A stretch of 64,000 nucleotides of DNA from positions 743,451-807,450 of the forward strand of contig JADJEH010000002.1 in the NCBI GenBank assembly GCA_016702305.1, written 5' to 3'. The first letter of the stretch is position 1. Each line of letters begins with the position of its first letter. Shown here piece by piece: positions 52,944 through 61,227 of the stretch. Source of the stretch: a bacterium (lineage in GTDB: Bacteria > Electryoneota > RPQS01). The notes under the pieces were generated by a model, which had not been told where the DNA came from, searched no databases, and worked only from the letters and a program-made list of their open reading frames with translations. The position numbers and the translations under genes were made by a program.

Positions 52944-53921
52944 TCAGTTCAGCGTCTTGAAGCGGTCCTTCAATCCGCCGTCGGCCGCGACCTGATAGGT
53001 CGGTCCGCTGCCGCTGATGCGGATATGTCCAAGCAACTCGGCGCGACCTTTGTCCGTCAACTTGGCCGCGTCACCGTCCACCGCGATGGCATACGCCAGC
53101 CCAAACGCCGTCGCGCAGTCCTTTGCCATCGCAATTGCGGCGCCGCTGGCCATTTGTCCTGTGCGCGGATCGAGCACCAATCGCCCGCTGCCGCCGCGGG
53201 CCGGCACGTAGGCCATACCCCCCTGTGCCATATCCAATTTCGCCCAACTGCTGTCTGCAGTCTGCGGATTACCCAGTTTGATCTCGCGGCTCTGCTGGTT
53301 CACGGGCATGCCCACGATGCGAACAGCATACGGTGTGCGAATCTCGAAAGCGGCGAAGCCCTTGGCGTTCAACACTTCAGCAGCGCGATCAATCGCCCAC
53401 GCATCCACGAAACCGCGCGCGTCAAACCGCATGTTCGGCTTCGAGAGCAGGATGGACTTACCCGCGACAAACATGCCGCCGGTCTTGATCAGAGCCAGGG
53501 CACTGTCCACATCGGCCTGCGGCGGAGTGCCGTTGCCGGCCTTGGTCCACGCATCCAGCAGCGGGCCGTAGCGCAGGTCAAACGCTTGCCCGGTTAACTC
53601 GTTCAGTTGCAGGCCGCGCATGATTAGCGCGTAGACCGTTGTATCCACCGGGACCGATTCACGGCCGGCTCCGGCGGCGATCTTCTCCAATTGGTTGGTA
53701 GCTCCGGGAGTGGCGACATTGCGTTCATACGTCTCAAGCGTTTTGAAAGCGGCATCGAATCCGGCCTTGACCTCTTCCGGCTTGGCGTCGGCAATGAAGA
53801 ACGTGACGGTCACCGGAACTCCGAAGACGGTCCGAGTCTCCGCCGGGAACTTATCCTTGGCGCTTTGACAGCCCAGCACGATGGTCAGGGCGGCGATGGC
53901 GAGTACTGCGTAGCGACACAT
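52944..53921 (-). CDS. apbE: ApbE-like FAD:protein FMN transferase lipoprotein, divergent
   Basis: 325 aa. The lipobox is VLGC (C18). The ApbE fold is recognisable from MFGTPVTVTFF-like TVFGVPVTVTFF, the GQAFDLRYGPLLDAW block, RFDARGFVDAWAIDRAAEVL and LDPRTGQMASGAAIAMAKDCATAFGLAYA. Two usual features are altered: the GG(I/F)AKG loop reads ARGFVD, and the H of sHIiDPrTG is Leu. It would normally flavinylate Thr residues of Rnf/Nqr-type proteins in the periplasm. The changes leave activity uncertain. It lies 27 nt after smpB. Confidence 0.82.
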   Translation of the reverse strand: MCRYAVLAIAALTIVLGCQSAKDKFPAETRTVFGVPVTVTFFIADAKPEEVKAGFDAAFKTLETYERNVATPGATNQLEKIAAGAGRESVPVDTTVYALIMRGLQLNELTGQAFDLRYGPLLDAWTKAGNGTPPQADVDSALALIKTGGMFVAGKSILLSKPNMRFDARGFVDAWAIDRAAEVLNAKGFAAFEIRTPYAVRIVGMPVNQQSREIKLGNPQTADSSWAKLDMAQGGMAYVPARGGSGRLVLDPRTGQMASGAAIAMAKDCATAFGLAYAIAVDGDAAKLTDKGRAELLGHIRISGSGPTYQVAADGGLKDRFKTLN

Positions 53922-53948
53922 ATTCGTTCTCTATGTTTGGTTGCTTGC

Positions 53949-54419
53949 TTAGCGGTTGCGGCGGGCTTTGATCTCGCGGTCAAGCTCGCGCTTGGCGCGC
54001 TGCTCTTCTTTGGCATCGCGCTTGTCATATTCACGCTTGCCCTGCACGACGGCCAATTCAATCTTCAGATATTGCCCTTTGAAATACAGCGACAGCGGCA
54101 CCAGCGTGAAGCCCTTTTCCAACACCTGTCGCTGGATCTTACGGATCTCGGTACGGTTGAGCAAGAGCTTGCGGGTCCGCCGCTCATTAACCTCGGTATA
54201 ACCGCGGTTGCGGTAGGCGCTGATGCCGAGAGCATACAGCATGACCTCGCCGTTGACCACCTGGGCATAGGCTTCGCGCATGTTCACGTGCCCCTCGCGG
54301 ACCGATTTGACCTCGATCCCGAGCAGGGCGATGCCCGCCTCGTAGGTCTGGATGACGTGGTAGTCATGCCGGGCCTTGCGGTTCTGGGCGACGATTTTCA
54401 CTGAGCCGTTTGCCTCCAT
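53949..54419 (-). CDS. smpB: SsrA-binding protein SmpB
   Basis: 156 aa. tmRNA partner in ribosome rescue. It starts with SVKIVAQNRKARHDYHVIQTYEAGIALLGIEVKSVREG, has the NMREAYA loop, and ends in a basic, Arg/Lys-rich tail (KRELDREIKARRNR) that folds in the ribosomal A site. It is the first gene of a six-gene minus-strand run ending in the ECF ATPases. I did not find the tmRNA gene in the window. Confidence 0.96.
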   Translation of the reverse strand: MEANGSVKIVAQNRKARHDYHVIQTYEAGIALLGIEVKSVREGHVNMREAYAQVVNGEVMLYALGISAYRNRGYTEVNERRTRKLLLNRTEIRKIQRQVLEKGFTLVPLSLYFKGQYLKIELAVVQGKREYDKRDAKEEQRAKRELDREIKARRNR

Positions 54420-54439
54420 GACCCGCTAAAGTAACAAAA

Positions 54440-54468
54440 AATCTATGGAAAGGCAAGGGTTCGGGCAA
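54440..54468 (-). promoter_or_regulatory. Promoter of smpB and downstream genes
   Basis: Minus strand: TTGCCC (54468-54463), 17 nt, TAGATT (54445-54440), 20 nt before the smpB ATG. Exact pattern match, back to back with the tRNA-Leu promoter. Confidence 0.65.
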
Positions 54469-54476
54469 AGAGCGGC

Positions 54477-54505
54477 TTGACAAAACGGCGTGAAATGCTT
54501 ATAAT
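54477..54505 (+). promoter_or_regulatory. Promoter of tRNA-Leu
   Basis: TTGACA (54477-54482), 17 nt, TATAAT (54500-54505): a full consensus sigma-70-type promoter 12 nt before the mature tRNA 5' end. Confidence 0.85.
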
Positions 54506-54517
54506 TTCGGTTCCTCC

Positions 54518-54601
54518 GCAGGAGTGGTGGAATTGGTAGACTCGCTAGTTTCAGGTACTAGTGTCCTTCGGGACGTGCGGGTTCGAGTCCCGCCTCCTGC
54601 A
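54518..54601 (+). tRNA. tRNA-Leu (anticodon CAG)
   Basis: 84 nt. The acceptor stem GCAGGAG pairs with CTCCTGC (54594-54600) and the discriminator is A. The anticodon arm is CTAGT-TTCAGGT-ACTAG with CAG. It has a long class II variable arm (GTGTCCTTCGGGAC) and T-loop GTTCGAGTC. CCA is not encoded. Confidence 0.95.
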
Positions 54602-54671
54602 CCCCAGCGTGGACGCTGGACCCAGTGCGCTGACGCAGTGTCTCGGGTTTGGTGCACATGCCTCTTTGTTC

Positions 54672-54710
54672 AACGGGGCCACCGCCGAGGTGGTCCCGTT
54701 TCTGTTTTCT
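54672..54710 (+). terminator. Terminator downstream of tRNA-Leu
   Basis: A 12-bp stem, AACGGGGCCACC with GGTGGTCCCGTT (54672-54683 with 54689-54700, one G-U pair), is followed by TCTGTTTTCTT. Confidence 0.8.
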
Positions 54711-54713
54711 TAT

Positions 54714-54737
54714 CCCCCCGACTCCTCTGGGGGGGGG
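54714..54737. repeat. C6/G6 palindromic element, copy 1
   Basis: A run of six C, then a short CTCCTCT-containing loop and a run of G. The same element recurs at 54955-54974 (core CCTCTGGGGGG), and a longer relative lies inside the 361-bp repeats (58333-58362). It is probably a dispersed intergenic palindrome. Confidence 0.6.
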
Positions 54738-54773
54738 AATTGCTTTCGGAGGCGGGCCTGCCCCGGCATCAAG

Positions 54774-54810
54774 GCATCCTGAAGCCCGCGGCGGGCTGAA
54801 GGACCCCTCC
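54774..54810. repeat. REP-like palindrome CATCCTGAAG...CTGAAGGA, copy 1
   Basis: CATCCTGAAG, then CCCGCGGCGGG, then CTGAAGGACCCCTCC. It is related to the elements at 55031-55061 and 58562-58602. This matches a widespread intergenic palindrome of the GTCATCCTGA..GAAGGA type. Confidence 0.6.
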
Positions 54811-54866
54811 AAATGCCCCCGTCGTTCACCGGGCAGGCACAGGGGACGGGCCTCGCTGAATTATCC

Positions 54867-54940
<74 letters not shown>

Positions 54941-54954
54941 CATTTCCTCCGATT

Positions 54955-54974
54955 CCCCCCAGTCCTCTGGGGGG
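54955..54974. repeat. C6/G6 palindromic element, copy 2
   Basis: CCCCCC, AGTCCTCT loop, GGGGGG, immediately after tRNA-Arg. It could also act as a stem for transcript ends, but it has no T-tract. Confidence 0.6.
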
Positions 54975-55030
54975 ATGTAGGGGCGGAAGGCATTCCGCCC
55001 GCGTTAGGCCACACAAGCACGTCGGCGCCC

Positions 55031-55061
55031 TGTCATCCTGAACGAAGTGAAGGACCCCTCT
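55031..55061. repeat. REP-like palindrome, copy 2
   Basis: TGTCATCCTGAACGAAGTGAAGGACCCCTCT: the common short form of the intergenic palindrome, just upstream of the promoter at 55079. Confidence 0.65.
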
Positions 55062-55078
55062 GAGTTCTCCCCTCTCCC

Positions 55079-55107
55079 TTGACAATTAGAGACACGGAGC
55101 GTAGCTT
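55079..55107 (+). promoter_or_regulatory. Promoter of first T9SS cargo gene
   Basis: TTGACA (55079-55084), 17 nt, TAGCTT (55102-55107). The second cargo gene has identical boxes and spacing (58614-58642), but the spacer sequence is unrelated, which argues that the boxes are selected. Confidence 0.7.
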
Positions 55108-55239
55108 GAAACCACACGACGGCGCAACCTACCGGACGGGAGCTATGGAACGGTTGAACGGCATCAAATCCAGATCGCGAATCTTACTCGGACTTCAGGC
55201 CATCCTGAAGCGGGTGGGGTTCGCGATTTTGTTTTTGGG
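55101..55239 (+). repeat. Leader/signal-peptide cassette, copy 1
   Basis: About 139 bp from GTAGCTTGAA to TTTTTGGG. It matches 58636-58774 with roughly ten mismatches by eye. It covers the -10 box, the untranslated leader and the first ~32 codons, including the signal peptide. Confidence 0.9.
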
Positions 55240-58115
55240 CGTTGCCCTTCTGTCTTTTGCAGATACTACTTGGGTTAGTGGACAGATTGAAGGGATCTGG
55301 AATGAATCTGGCAGTCCCTATATTGTGATTGACTCATCCTGGGTTCAAGATGAATCGGAGCTTCAAGTACAAGGAGGTACCAGCATTATTATTGAATCTC
55401 CGGACGGTAAATTACAGTTGAGTGGCATTTGCAGATTCCAGGGAACTAGGGAAGATAGCATTTCAATATGCATAAATGAACCTTCAGATGCGCTGTTCAG
55501 TTTCCGCCAAAATACAGAATCAGTTAGAATGAGTTTCACATCGATAGAAGGACTCGGGTATTTCTACCTCGAGGCTGATTCGATTAGTTTTGATCACTGC
55601 AATATTAACTCGTTACATGATATCAACGGTGGCTGGTACGATGCGCTGGTTGCAAGCTCTGTCACGATTGACAGTTCCATTATGGGTTTTGTCTGGTGTT
55701 TTGAAGCAGATGCAACTATAAAGAACAGTACCTATTCTGGCGCAATATATCTAAGTTTCGGTCCGGCCTCCCTTGATTCTCTAGTCTTCATAGGTGACGA
55801 ATCAGTGGGAAACGGAATAGTAAGTTTGAGCTCTTGGGATTCGGATGATGACTATGAGATTTCGAATTCAATAGTTGATGTTCTTTATGCCGATTTGAGG
55901 AATTGTGCGGCATGCACGATAGCTCTTGATAATGTCGCAGTTCAACAACTCGCCGATATACAAGCTCCAACCGCAACTGTTACGAATTCAGCTATGAGGT
56001 GGATTCGCATCGACCTTAATTCAAATAGCACAATAACACATAACCTGTTTGGTATGATTCAAGTCGGAACAAGTGTTTCAATTGAGATTTCAAACAATAC
56101 ATTCATTCAATTGCATGGTTGCTGGAATGGTCTTCCCGGTTATTTTATTTCGGCTTCTGCAAACGGGACCGAAATAGTGAACAATATTTTGTTACTGACC
56201 ATCCGGAGGTTACAGTTTTGAATGCAGGCTTCAGTCCGTCAAGCCTTCCTCTTACAATCTAACCTACGGCATGAACGATCCTTGGGGAAGCGCCGAGCTT
56301 GGCCCTGGGAACATAGATTCTCTTCCACTATTTGATCCTTCAGACTCTCTGTTTAGATTGACATTTGATTCACCAGCGCGAAATGGCGGTGACCCCGCAA
56401 GGCTGGACCCAGATGGTAGCCAATCTGATATTGGCGCCAGATGGTGGGATCATTCATACGATCATCCTCCGATTATTCTCTTACCGGATACCGTTCGCCC
56501 AAGATGGGGGGATGCCTTCAATCTGAACATTCCCATAAGCGACGAATCCGCCACAACAGTTGAGATCCTGAATGAATTGCCAGATTGGACGGCAGCGGGT
56601 TTCGTTCCTTTCGGCTCTGAGCCGTTCGAAATGCAAATAAGAGTAACGGATAATCATGGACAAATCGACCAGGCGTGTATCTTGTTTGACATCTTGCCAT
56701 ACTCGACTCTTTCGGATACGATTAGAGGAAGACTCACAATCGAGTATTCCCCTTACCAGGTTCTGCATGACGTCTTTGTTCCCTCGCAAGATACTCTTAC
56801 AATTGACCCTGGCGTTATCATTGAATTTGAAACAAGGGATTGTGTTCCCAATCTTATTGTAGAAGGCGTGCTGCTGGCCAACGGGAATTCAGGAGATTCA
56901 GTTCGATTTGAAAATCTGGATGACCTTGCTCCACCGTGGGGAAGTGTCCGGTTTCTTGATGAAGAGGCAGTCGCGCAACTGACGTTTTGCCGATTTAGTA
57001 ATACGACTCACGGAATCAGCGGATTCCACAATGGCCGGGTTGAAGTATCACACTCGACACTTCTCGGTACGGGTGGTCTTGGAGCCAGCGTTCTAACATT
57101 TTGGCAATCCAACGATAGTATTATAGTCCAACAGTGTGACATGGTGTCGAATGCGGTATGCTCCTTTGACCAATGTAATTTCTTTGTGGATGCATGCACA
57201 TTCATTGGAAGCGAGGAGAGTTCGCCAAAGGTTCGAGCTTGGAGGTCGAGTGGAATGGTTCAGAGATCACGGTTTGTTAATTGCAATGATATTGCAGTGT
57301 CTTTTGATTCCGGCATATACCGTTTGGAGAGATGCGTGTTCGACGAGAGTATCGCTCCGCTGCTCTCAGTTTCTAACAACGCGGATCCGATGTCTACCTC
57401 AGTTACAATCAGACACAATACAATTGTGAATGATCTTGGTCATTTTGCAACGATAATAAGAAGTGCGGGTTTAGATTTTCACGTGGCAATAGAAAACAAT
57501 GTAATCGTATCCGGCGATTCATACGCATTTCGTCTTGGATCACAGGTTGATTCGACATACATTTCAATCAACAACAATTGCCTCTCGGGTATCGACAGCG
57601 TTCTTGGTTTCTCACCTGCGTGGCCAACTATCGGCATCAATAGCCGGGTGAATATTAATGGGGATAGCACGGATCTTTACGGTGACCTCGTCACAGACCC
57701 GCTTCTAAGTGAAGAATCACTTGTTTTATTACCCGGATCACCATGCGTCGATGCCGGTATTGATATTGGACAGGAGTATTTTGGACTGGCACCTGATATG
57801 GGATTTCTTGAATTCGATGGAACGAGTGTCGGAAATGGCAGAGAAATGGCTTCCAAGCTGTCTGCCAGTATCTTCCCAAACCCTGCCAACAGTGATGTTC
57901 GATTCACTGTAAGTGGGCTGCTGGGACCAACTAATGAACTTCGCATGTTCAACTCTCTTGGTCAAGTTGTTTTCAGCGAAAGAATCATGACGCAATACCC
58001 ATTTTCAAGTGGCACAATAAGGCTTGCAGAAATGGGCATAGCGACGGGAAAGTACTTCGTTGTTTTTTCTGATGGCCGCGAAAAAGGTGTTGTTCCGCTC
58101 ACTTATCTTAAGTAG
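55145..58115 (+). CDS. Large secreted T9SS cargo protein, right-handed repeat type (two frameshifts)
   Basis: Start ATG 55145 (CGGGAG upstream). An N-terminal basic region and signal peptide (FAILFLGVALLSFA) precede ~900 residues of short Asp/Ser/Asn-rich strands and patterns like NNTFIQLHGCWNG, as in right-handed beta-helix proteins. The frame breaks at ~56189 (ATTTTG) and again at ~56250. Adding one base at each restores ...NNIFVTDHPEV...LNAGFSPS and ...SYNLTYGMNDPWG. The second part (from 56271 in one frame) ends with a T9SS type A sorting domain (SIFPNPANSDVRFTV ... LTYLK). The body is distinctly AT-richer than its surroundings. Adhesin or surface-structure role is a guess. Confidence 0.75.
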
Positions 58116-58185
58116 GAGAAGAGATGGCAAACGTACGTCAAGTAACACACTGCATTCCCGCGGCGGCACCCGCTGCGGGTGCCCC

Positions 58186-58545
58186 TAACTCCGGGCGTCA
58201 AGACAAACTGATCTGAACCCGTGCTTCGCCATTCGCCGATACCGCACAAAGAGCGAAAAGCCCCGAATCAAATTGGTCCGGGCTTTTTCTTGTGTGTTGT
58301 TCATCACGTGGGCGGCAGAAGCCCCCCTTGGTCCCCCCAAATCCGCAGACGGACTTGGGGGGAAATGCAGACGGGCGGCACGCCTGCCGCCCCTACACCT
58401 GAAGCGCCACGCGCCAGCGGCAACGGGTCCAGCGTCCACGCCAGCGGCAACGGGTCCAGCGTCTACGCTGGTGGCTTTCCTCTCTTATCCAATTTGGTTA
58501 TATTAACTTGCTTGGGCCGCACCGGGCAAGACGGGCGCCTGACCC
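58186..58545. repeat. 361-bp direct repeat, copy 1
   Basis: Near-identical to 60083-60443 (one 1-bp indel near 58282 and few substitutions by eye). It follows the first cargo gene as copy 2 follows the second. It contains a terminator, a C6/G6 palindrome (58333-58362), a GGGCGGCACGCCTGCCGCCC palindrome and a 27-nt tandem duplication (58414-58467). No gene. Confidence 0.92.
58256..58290 (+). terminator. Terminator after first T9SS cargo gene
   Basis: AAAAGCCCCG pairs with CGGGCTTTT (one bulged C), then TTCTTG. It lies inside the 361-bp repeat. Confidence 0.7.
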
Positions 58546-58561
58546 GGCCACTGTCCAGCCA

Positions 58562-58602
58562 CTTGTCATCCTGAAGGCCGCTGCGGCCTGAAGGGTCTCT
58601 CC
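58562..58602. repeat. REP-like palindrome, copy 3
   Basis: TTGTCATCCTGAAG, then GCCGCTGCGGC, then CTGAAGGGTCTCTCC, located just before the promoter at 58614, in the same relative place as copy 2 before the promoter at 55079. Confidence 0.65.
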
Positions 58603-58613
58603 GAAACCGCCCC

Positions 58614-58642
58614 TTGACATGATGATTTTCCATCCGTAGCTT
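58614..58642 (+). promoter_or_regulatory. Promoter of second T9SS cargo gene
   Basis: TTGACA (58614-58619), 17 nt, TAGCTT (58637-58642), 37 nt before ATG 58680. Confidence 0.7.
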
Positions 58643-58774
58643 GAAAACACACGACGGCGCAACCTACCGGACGGGAGTTATGGAACGGTTGAACGGCATC
58701 AAATTTAGATCGCGAATCATACTCGGACTTCAGACATTCCTGAAGCGGGTGGGGTTCGCGATTTTGGTGTTGGG
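58636..58774 (+). repeat. Leader/signal-peptide cassette, copy 2
   Basis: Second copy of the 139-bp leader and signal-peptide segment (see 55101-55239). After it the two genes are unrelated. Confidence 0.9.
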
Positions 58775-60053
58775 AGGAGGAGCTGCTCATGCCGAGTGGC
58801 AACGGGTCCATGAATTTGAAGACGAGCTAACTTGGGTTGTTCGATTCCAGGATGCGGAAAGGGGCTGGGCAGGACCAGCACTACTTCCTCCATACTTGTA
58901 CAGAACTACAAATGGCGGTTTTGACTGGACTCCCATAGAAGAGTTCCCCGGGAATGGTTATGTCGCTGAAATAGAGTTCTGGGGCAGCAAGCGAATAGCT
59001 GTTGCAACATTGAATTCTGTAACCACATCCAGCGATTCTGGAGTGACTTGGAGTGCAATCGCACTTCCCGGCGGGGGATACGCAACCGAAATCGCCTATG
59101 CGGATTCGAACTTGATTTTTGCAATCGGAACGGACGATCAGCTTTTACCTCCAACCAGAAAGCAGATCCACCGTAGCTTGGACGGAGGACAGACGTGGAC
59201 TAGGGTGTTTTACGAAATCGACCATGAAGGCTGGTCTATCAATGATGTGGCTTATTCAGCGTCGGGTACGGTCATCGTAGGCTCAGCGCCGTGGGAGGTA
59301 CTGCGAAGCACAAATCAGGGAATCAATTGGCAGAGCATTGGAGACGAGGACCCAAACCTATTCCCGATACTCGAGGTTAATGCGTTAGTCTCGCCCAGCA
59401 GCGGTGTCTTCATCGCTGCTGGAGCCGTTGATACGTTGCCAGGCTTGCTGGGCTTTCCGATCATCGCCCGCAGTTCAGATGACGGCCAAACGTGGAATAT
59501 CGTTTGGCAAAATCCTACTGCCTACGACTCAATGATCTATGATTTGTCCTTTGCGGATTCGCTAAACGGCTGGGCAGTGGGGAGGAACGGAACGTTTCTT
59601 CGAACGACAGATGGAGGTGAGACATGGACTTGGTCGGTCTTTGATTCAATTAGATTCGGATTTGTTCAAGCTTCATATTTGTCGACCTCGATGGGATTTG
59701 TTTTCGACCCGGGTGGCGGAGGTGGAAGTCTCTGGAGGTGGGATACAACAACGGCGGTTGTAGAGGACGACCATGACCGAAGTGAGATCACTGGAACGCA
59801 AATAAGTGTCTTTCCAAATCCTTTTAACGCGGAGGCTACATTCCGGATTGAATTAGCGAGACCTTCGCAAGTCCAAGTCAAAATCTATGATCTTTGCGGA
59901 CGCATTGTCGCCGGGATGAGCGAGCAATATAGGTCTGAAGGCATCCACTCTTTGAAATTAGGCTTGGTGCCGCTGGCCACGGGAATGTACATTTACAGAG
60001 TTACGGCCGATAAATATCCTGTTGGCCAAGGGAAGATACTCCATCTCAAATAA
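58680..60053 (+). CDS. Secreted BNR-repeat (Ycf48-like propeller) protein with T9SS sorting domain
   Basis: 457 aa from ATG 58680. The N-terminal ~32 residues are nearly the same as those of the 55145 gene (MERLNGIK.RSRI.LGLQ..LKRVGFAIL). The mature protein has several Asp-box repeats of the BNR/Ycf48 type (TTNGGFDWTPI, SSDSGVTWSAI, SLDGGQTWTRV, SSDDGQTWNIV, TTDGGETWTWS), so a seven-bladed propeller is likely. The C-terminal ~80 residues are a T9SS type A sorting domain (SVFPNPFNAEATFRIEL ... GKILHLK). The target is probably the cell surface; ligand unknown. Its frame is intact. Confidence 0.88.
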   Translation: MERLNGIKFRSRIILGLQTFLKRVGFAILVLGGGAAHAEWQRVHEFEDELTWVVRFQDAERGWAGPALLPPYLYRTTNGGFDWTPIEEFPGNGYVAEIEFWGSKRIAVATLNSVTTSSDSGVTWSAIALPGGGYATEIAYADSNLIFAIGTDDQLLPPTRKQIHRSLDGGQTWTRVFYEIDHEGWSINDVAYSASGTVIVGSAPWEVLRSTNQGINWQSIGDEDPNLFPILEVNALVSPSSGVFIAAGAVDTLPGLLGFPIIARSSDDGQTWNIVWQNPTAYDSMIYDLSFADSLNGWAVGRNGTFLRTTDGGETWTWSVFDSIRFGFVQASYLSTSMGFVFDPGGGGGSLWRWDTTTAVVEDDHDRSEITGTQISVFPNPFNAEATFRIELARPSQVQVKIYDLCGRIVAGMSEQYRSEGIHSLKLGLVPLATGMYIYRVTADKYPVGQGKILHLK

Positions 60054-60082
60054 CCGCCTTTAGGAGTAATCACGATGTTGAA

Positions 60083-60443
60083 TAACTCCGGGCGTCAAGA
60101 CAAACTGATCTGAACCCGTGCTTCGCCATTCGCCGATACCGCACAAAGAGCGAAAAGCCCCGAATCAAATTGGTCCGGGGCTTTTTCTTGTGTGTTGTTC
60201 ATCACGTGGGCGGCAGAAGCCCCCCTTGGTCCCCCCAAATCCGCGGACGGACTTGGGGGGAAATGCAGACGGGCGGCACGCCTGCCGCCCCTACACCTGA
60301 AGCGCCACGCGCCAGCGGCAACGGGTCCAGCGTCCACGCTGGCGGCAATGGGTCCAGCGTCTACGCTGGTGGCTTTCCTCTCTTATCCAATTTGGTTATA
60401 TTAACTTGCTCGGGCCGCACCGGGCAAGATGGTCACCTGACAC
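60083..60443. repeat. 361-bp direct repeat, copy 2
   Basis: Second copy of 58186-58545, 1,897-1,898 bp downstream. After ~60443 the sequences diverge. It carries the same terminator and palindromes. No gene. Confidence 0.92.
60153..60187 (+). terminator. Terminator after second T9SS cargo gene
   Basis: AAAAGCCCCG with CGGGGCTTTT, 10 bp perfect (copy 1 lacks one G), followed by TTCTTG. Confidence 0.8.
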
Positions 60444-60460
60444 GGGTCAGGACCAAAACG

Positions 60461-60490
60461 AAAAAACAGGCAACTAAGTGCCTGTTTTTT
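60461..60490. terminator. Bidirectional terminator next to tRNA-Thr
   Basis: A perfect 12-bp palindrome, AAAAAACAGGCA/TGCCTGTTTTTT (60461-60472 with 60479-60490), with a T6 tract on both strands. It starts 4 nt beyond the 3' end of tRNA-Thr. Confidence 0.9.
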
Positions 60491-60493
60491 AAG

Positions 60494-60566
60494 AGCCGCT
60501 GAACGGACTCGAACCGTTGACCTGCTGATTACGAATCAGCTGCTCTACCAACTGAGCTACAGCGGC
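60494..60566 (-). tRNA. tRNA-Thr (anticodon CGT)
   Basis: 73 nt on the minus strand. Acceptor GCCGCTG pairs with CAGCGGC, discriminator U. D-arm GCTCAGTTGGTAGAGC; anticodon arm GCTGA-TTCGTAA-TCAGC with CGT; T-arm ACGGTTCGAGTCCGT. No CCA encoded. Confidence 0.95.
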
Positions 60567-60588
60567 TTGCAACCTTCGGGGAAACCCA

Positions 60589-60617
60589 ACTATACAGAAT
60601 TCAGAGGCTTTTGTCAA
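60589..60617 (-). promoter_or_regulatory. Promoter of tRNA-Thr
   Basis: Minus strand: TTGACA (60617-60612), 17 nt, TATAGT (60594-60589), 23 nt before the mature tRNA. It lies immediately upstream of the DNA glycosylase gene and runs opposite to it. Confidence 0.8.
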
Positions 60618-60630
60618 GCGGCCCGGCCAG

Positions 60631-61227
60631 ATTCTGGGCCCGGACTTTTTCGGGCAACCGACCCTCCGCGTCGCCCCGGCCCTGATCGGCTGCCTCCTGC
60701 GCTACCGATCGGCCCTTGTCCGCATCGTCGAGGTCGAGGCCTACACCGACGACGAAGCCTCCCACGGTTTCCGCCGCACCGCCCGCTCGGCCATCATGCA
60801 CGACAGCTTCGGCCACGTCTATGTTTACCGCAGCTACGGCGTGCACGTTTGCCTCAATTTCACGACCGACCGCAAACATTGTGGTGCCGTGTTGATTCGC
60901 GCAGCCGAACCACTCGCAGGCCTCGGCCCCATGCGCAAACGCCGCGGCGATGTAGCGACTCACAAACTCCTTAGCGGCCCCGGCAACCTCACGCGCGCAC
61001 TGGGCCTCACGCTGGAACTGAATGAAGAAATGATCGGTGCCAAACTTGTGGTCATCGCCGACGCACCCTGCGCCATCGTCTGCACCACCCGCATCGGTAT
61101 CAGCAAAGCCAAAGACCACCCTTGGCGTTTCTTTGATCCGAACAGCGGAAGCGTCAGCGGCACGAAAGCGCTGAACGCGACTGCGCAGCCTTACTCTTTG
61201 ACCGGCAACTCAAATATATCCGAGTAA
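60631..61227 (+). CDS. 3-methyladenine DNA glycosylase (AAG/MPG family), no standard start codon
   Basis: 198 aa if read from ATT 60631. It excises alkylated purines in base-excision repair. FFGQPTLRVAPALIGCLL, the catalytic-Glu block IVEVEAYTDDEASHGFRRT, HVYVYRSYGVHVCLNF, AVLIRAAEPLAG and LSGPGNLTRALGLT are all canonical. Between the in-frame stop at 60553 and the conserved core there is no ATG, GTG or TTG. Read from ATT 60631 the N-terminus (MLGPDFFGQ) is what the family expects. An ATG-to-ATT change, rare ATT initiation or a base error are the options. The 3' end overlaps the convergent radical SAM gene by 37 nt. Confidence 0.85.
   Translation: MLGPDFFGQPTLRVAPALIGCLLRYRSALVRIVEVEAYTDDEASHGFRRTARSAIMHDSFGHVYVYRSYGVHVCLNFTTDRKHCGAVLIRAAEPLAGLGPMRKRRGDVATHKLLSGPGNLTRALGLTLELNEEMIGAKLVVIADAPCAIVCTTRIGISKAKDHPWRFFDPNSGSVSGTKALNATAQPYSLTGNSNISE

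Noticed and set aside
54941..58115. Integrated element at the tRNA genes
   Set aside because: There is no integrase, no duplicated tRNA 3' end as an attachment site, and no phage genes. Repeats and AT-rich cargo genes alone do not show integration.
58414..58467. Possible CRISPR-like repeat
   Set aside because: It is only two tandem 27-nt copies without spacers, inside a larger direct repeat.
58221..58574. Open frames within the 361-bp repeats (also 60095-60502)
   Set aside because: They are repeated non-coding sequence full of palindromes and a terminator; translations are low-complexity and start without ribosome sites.
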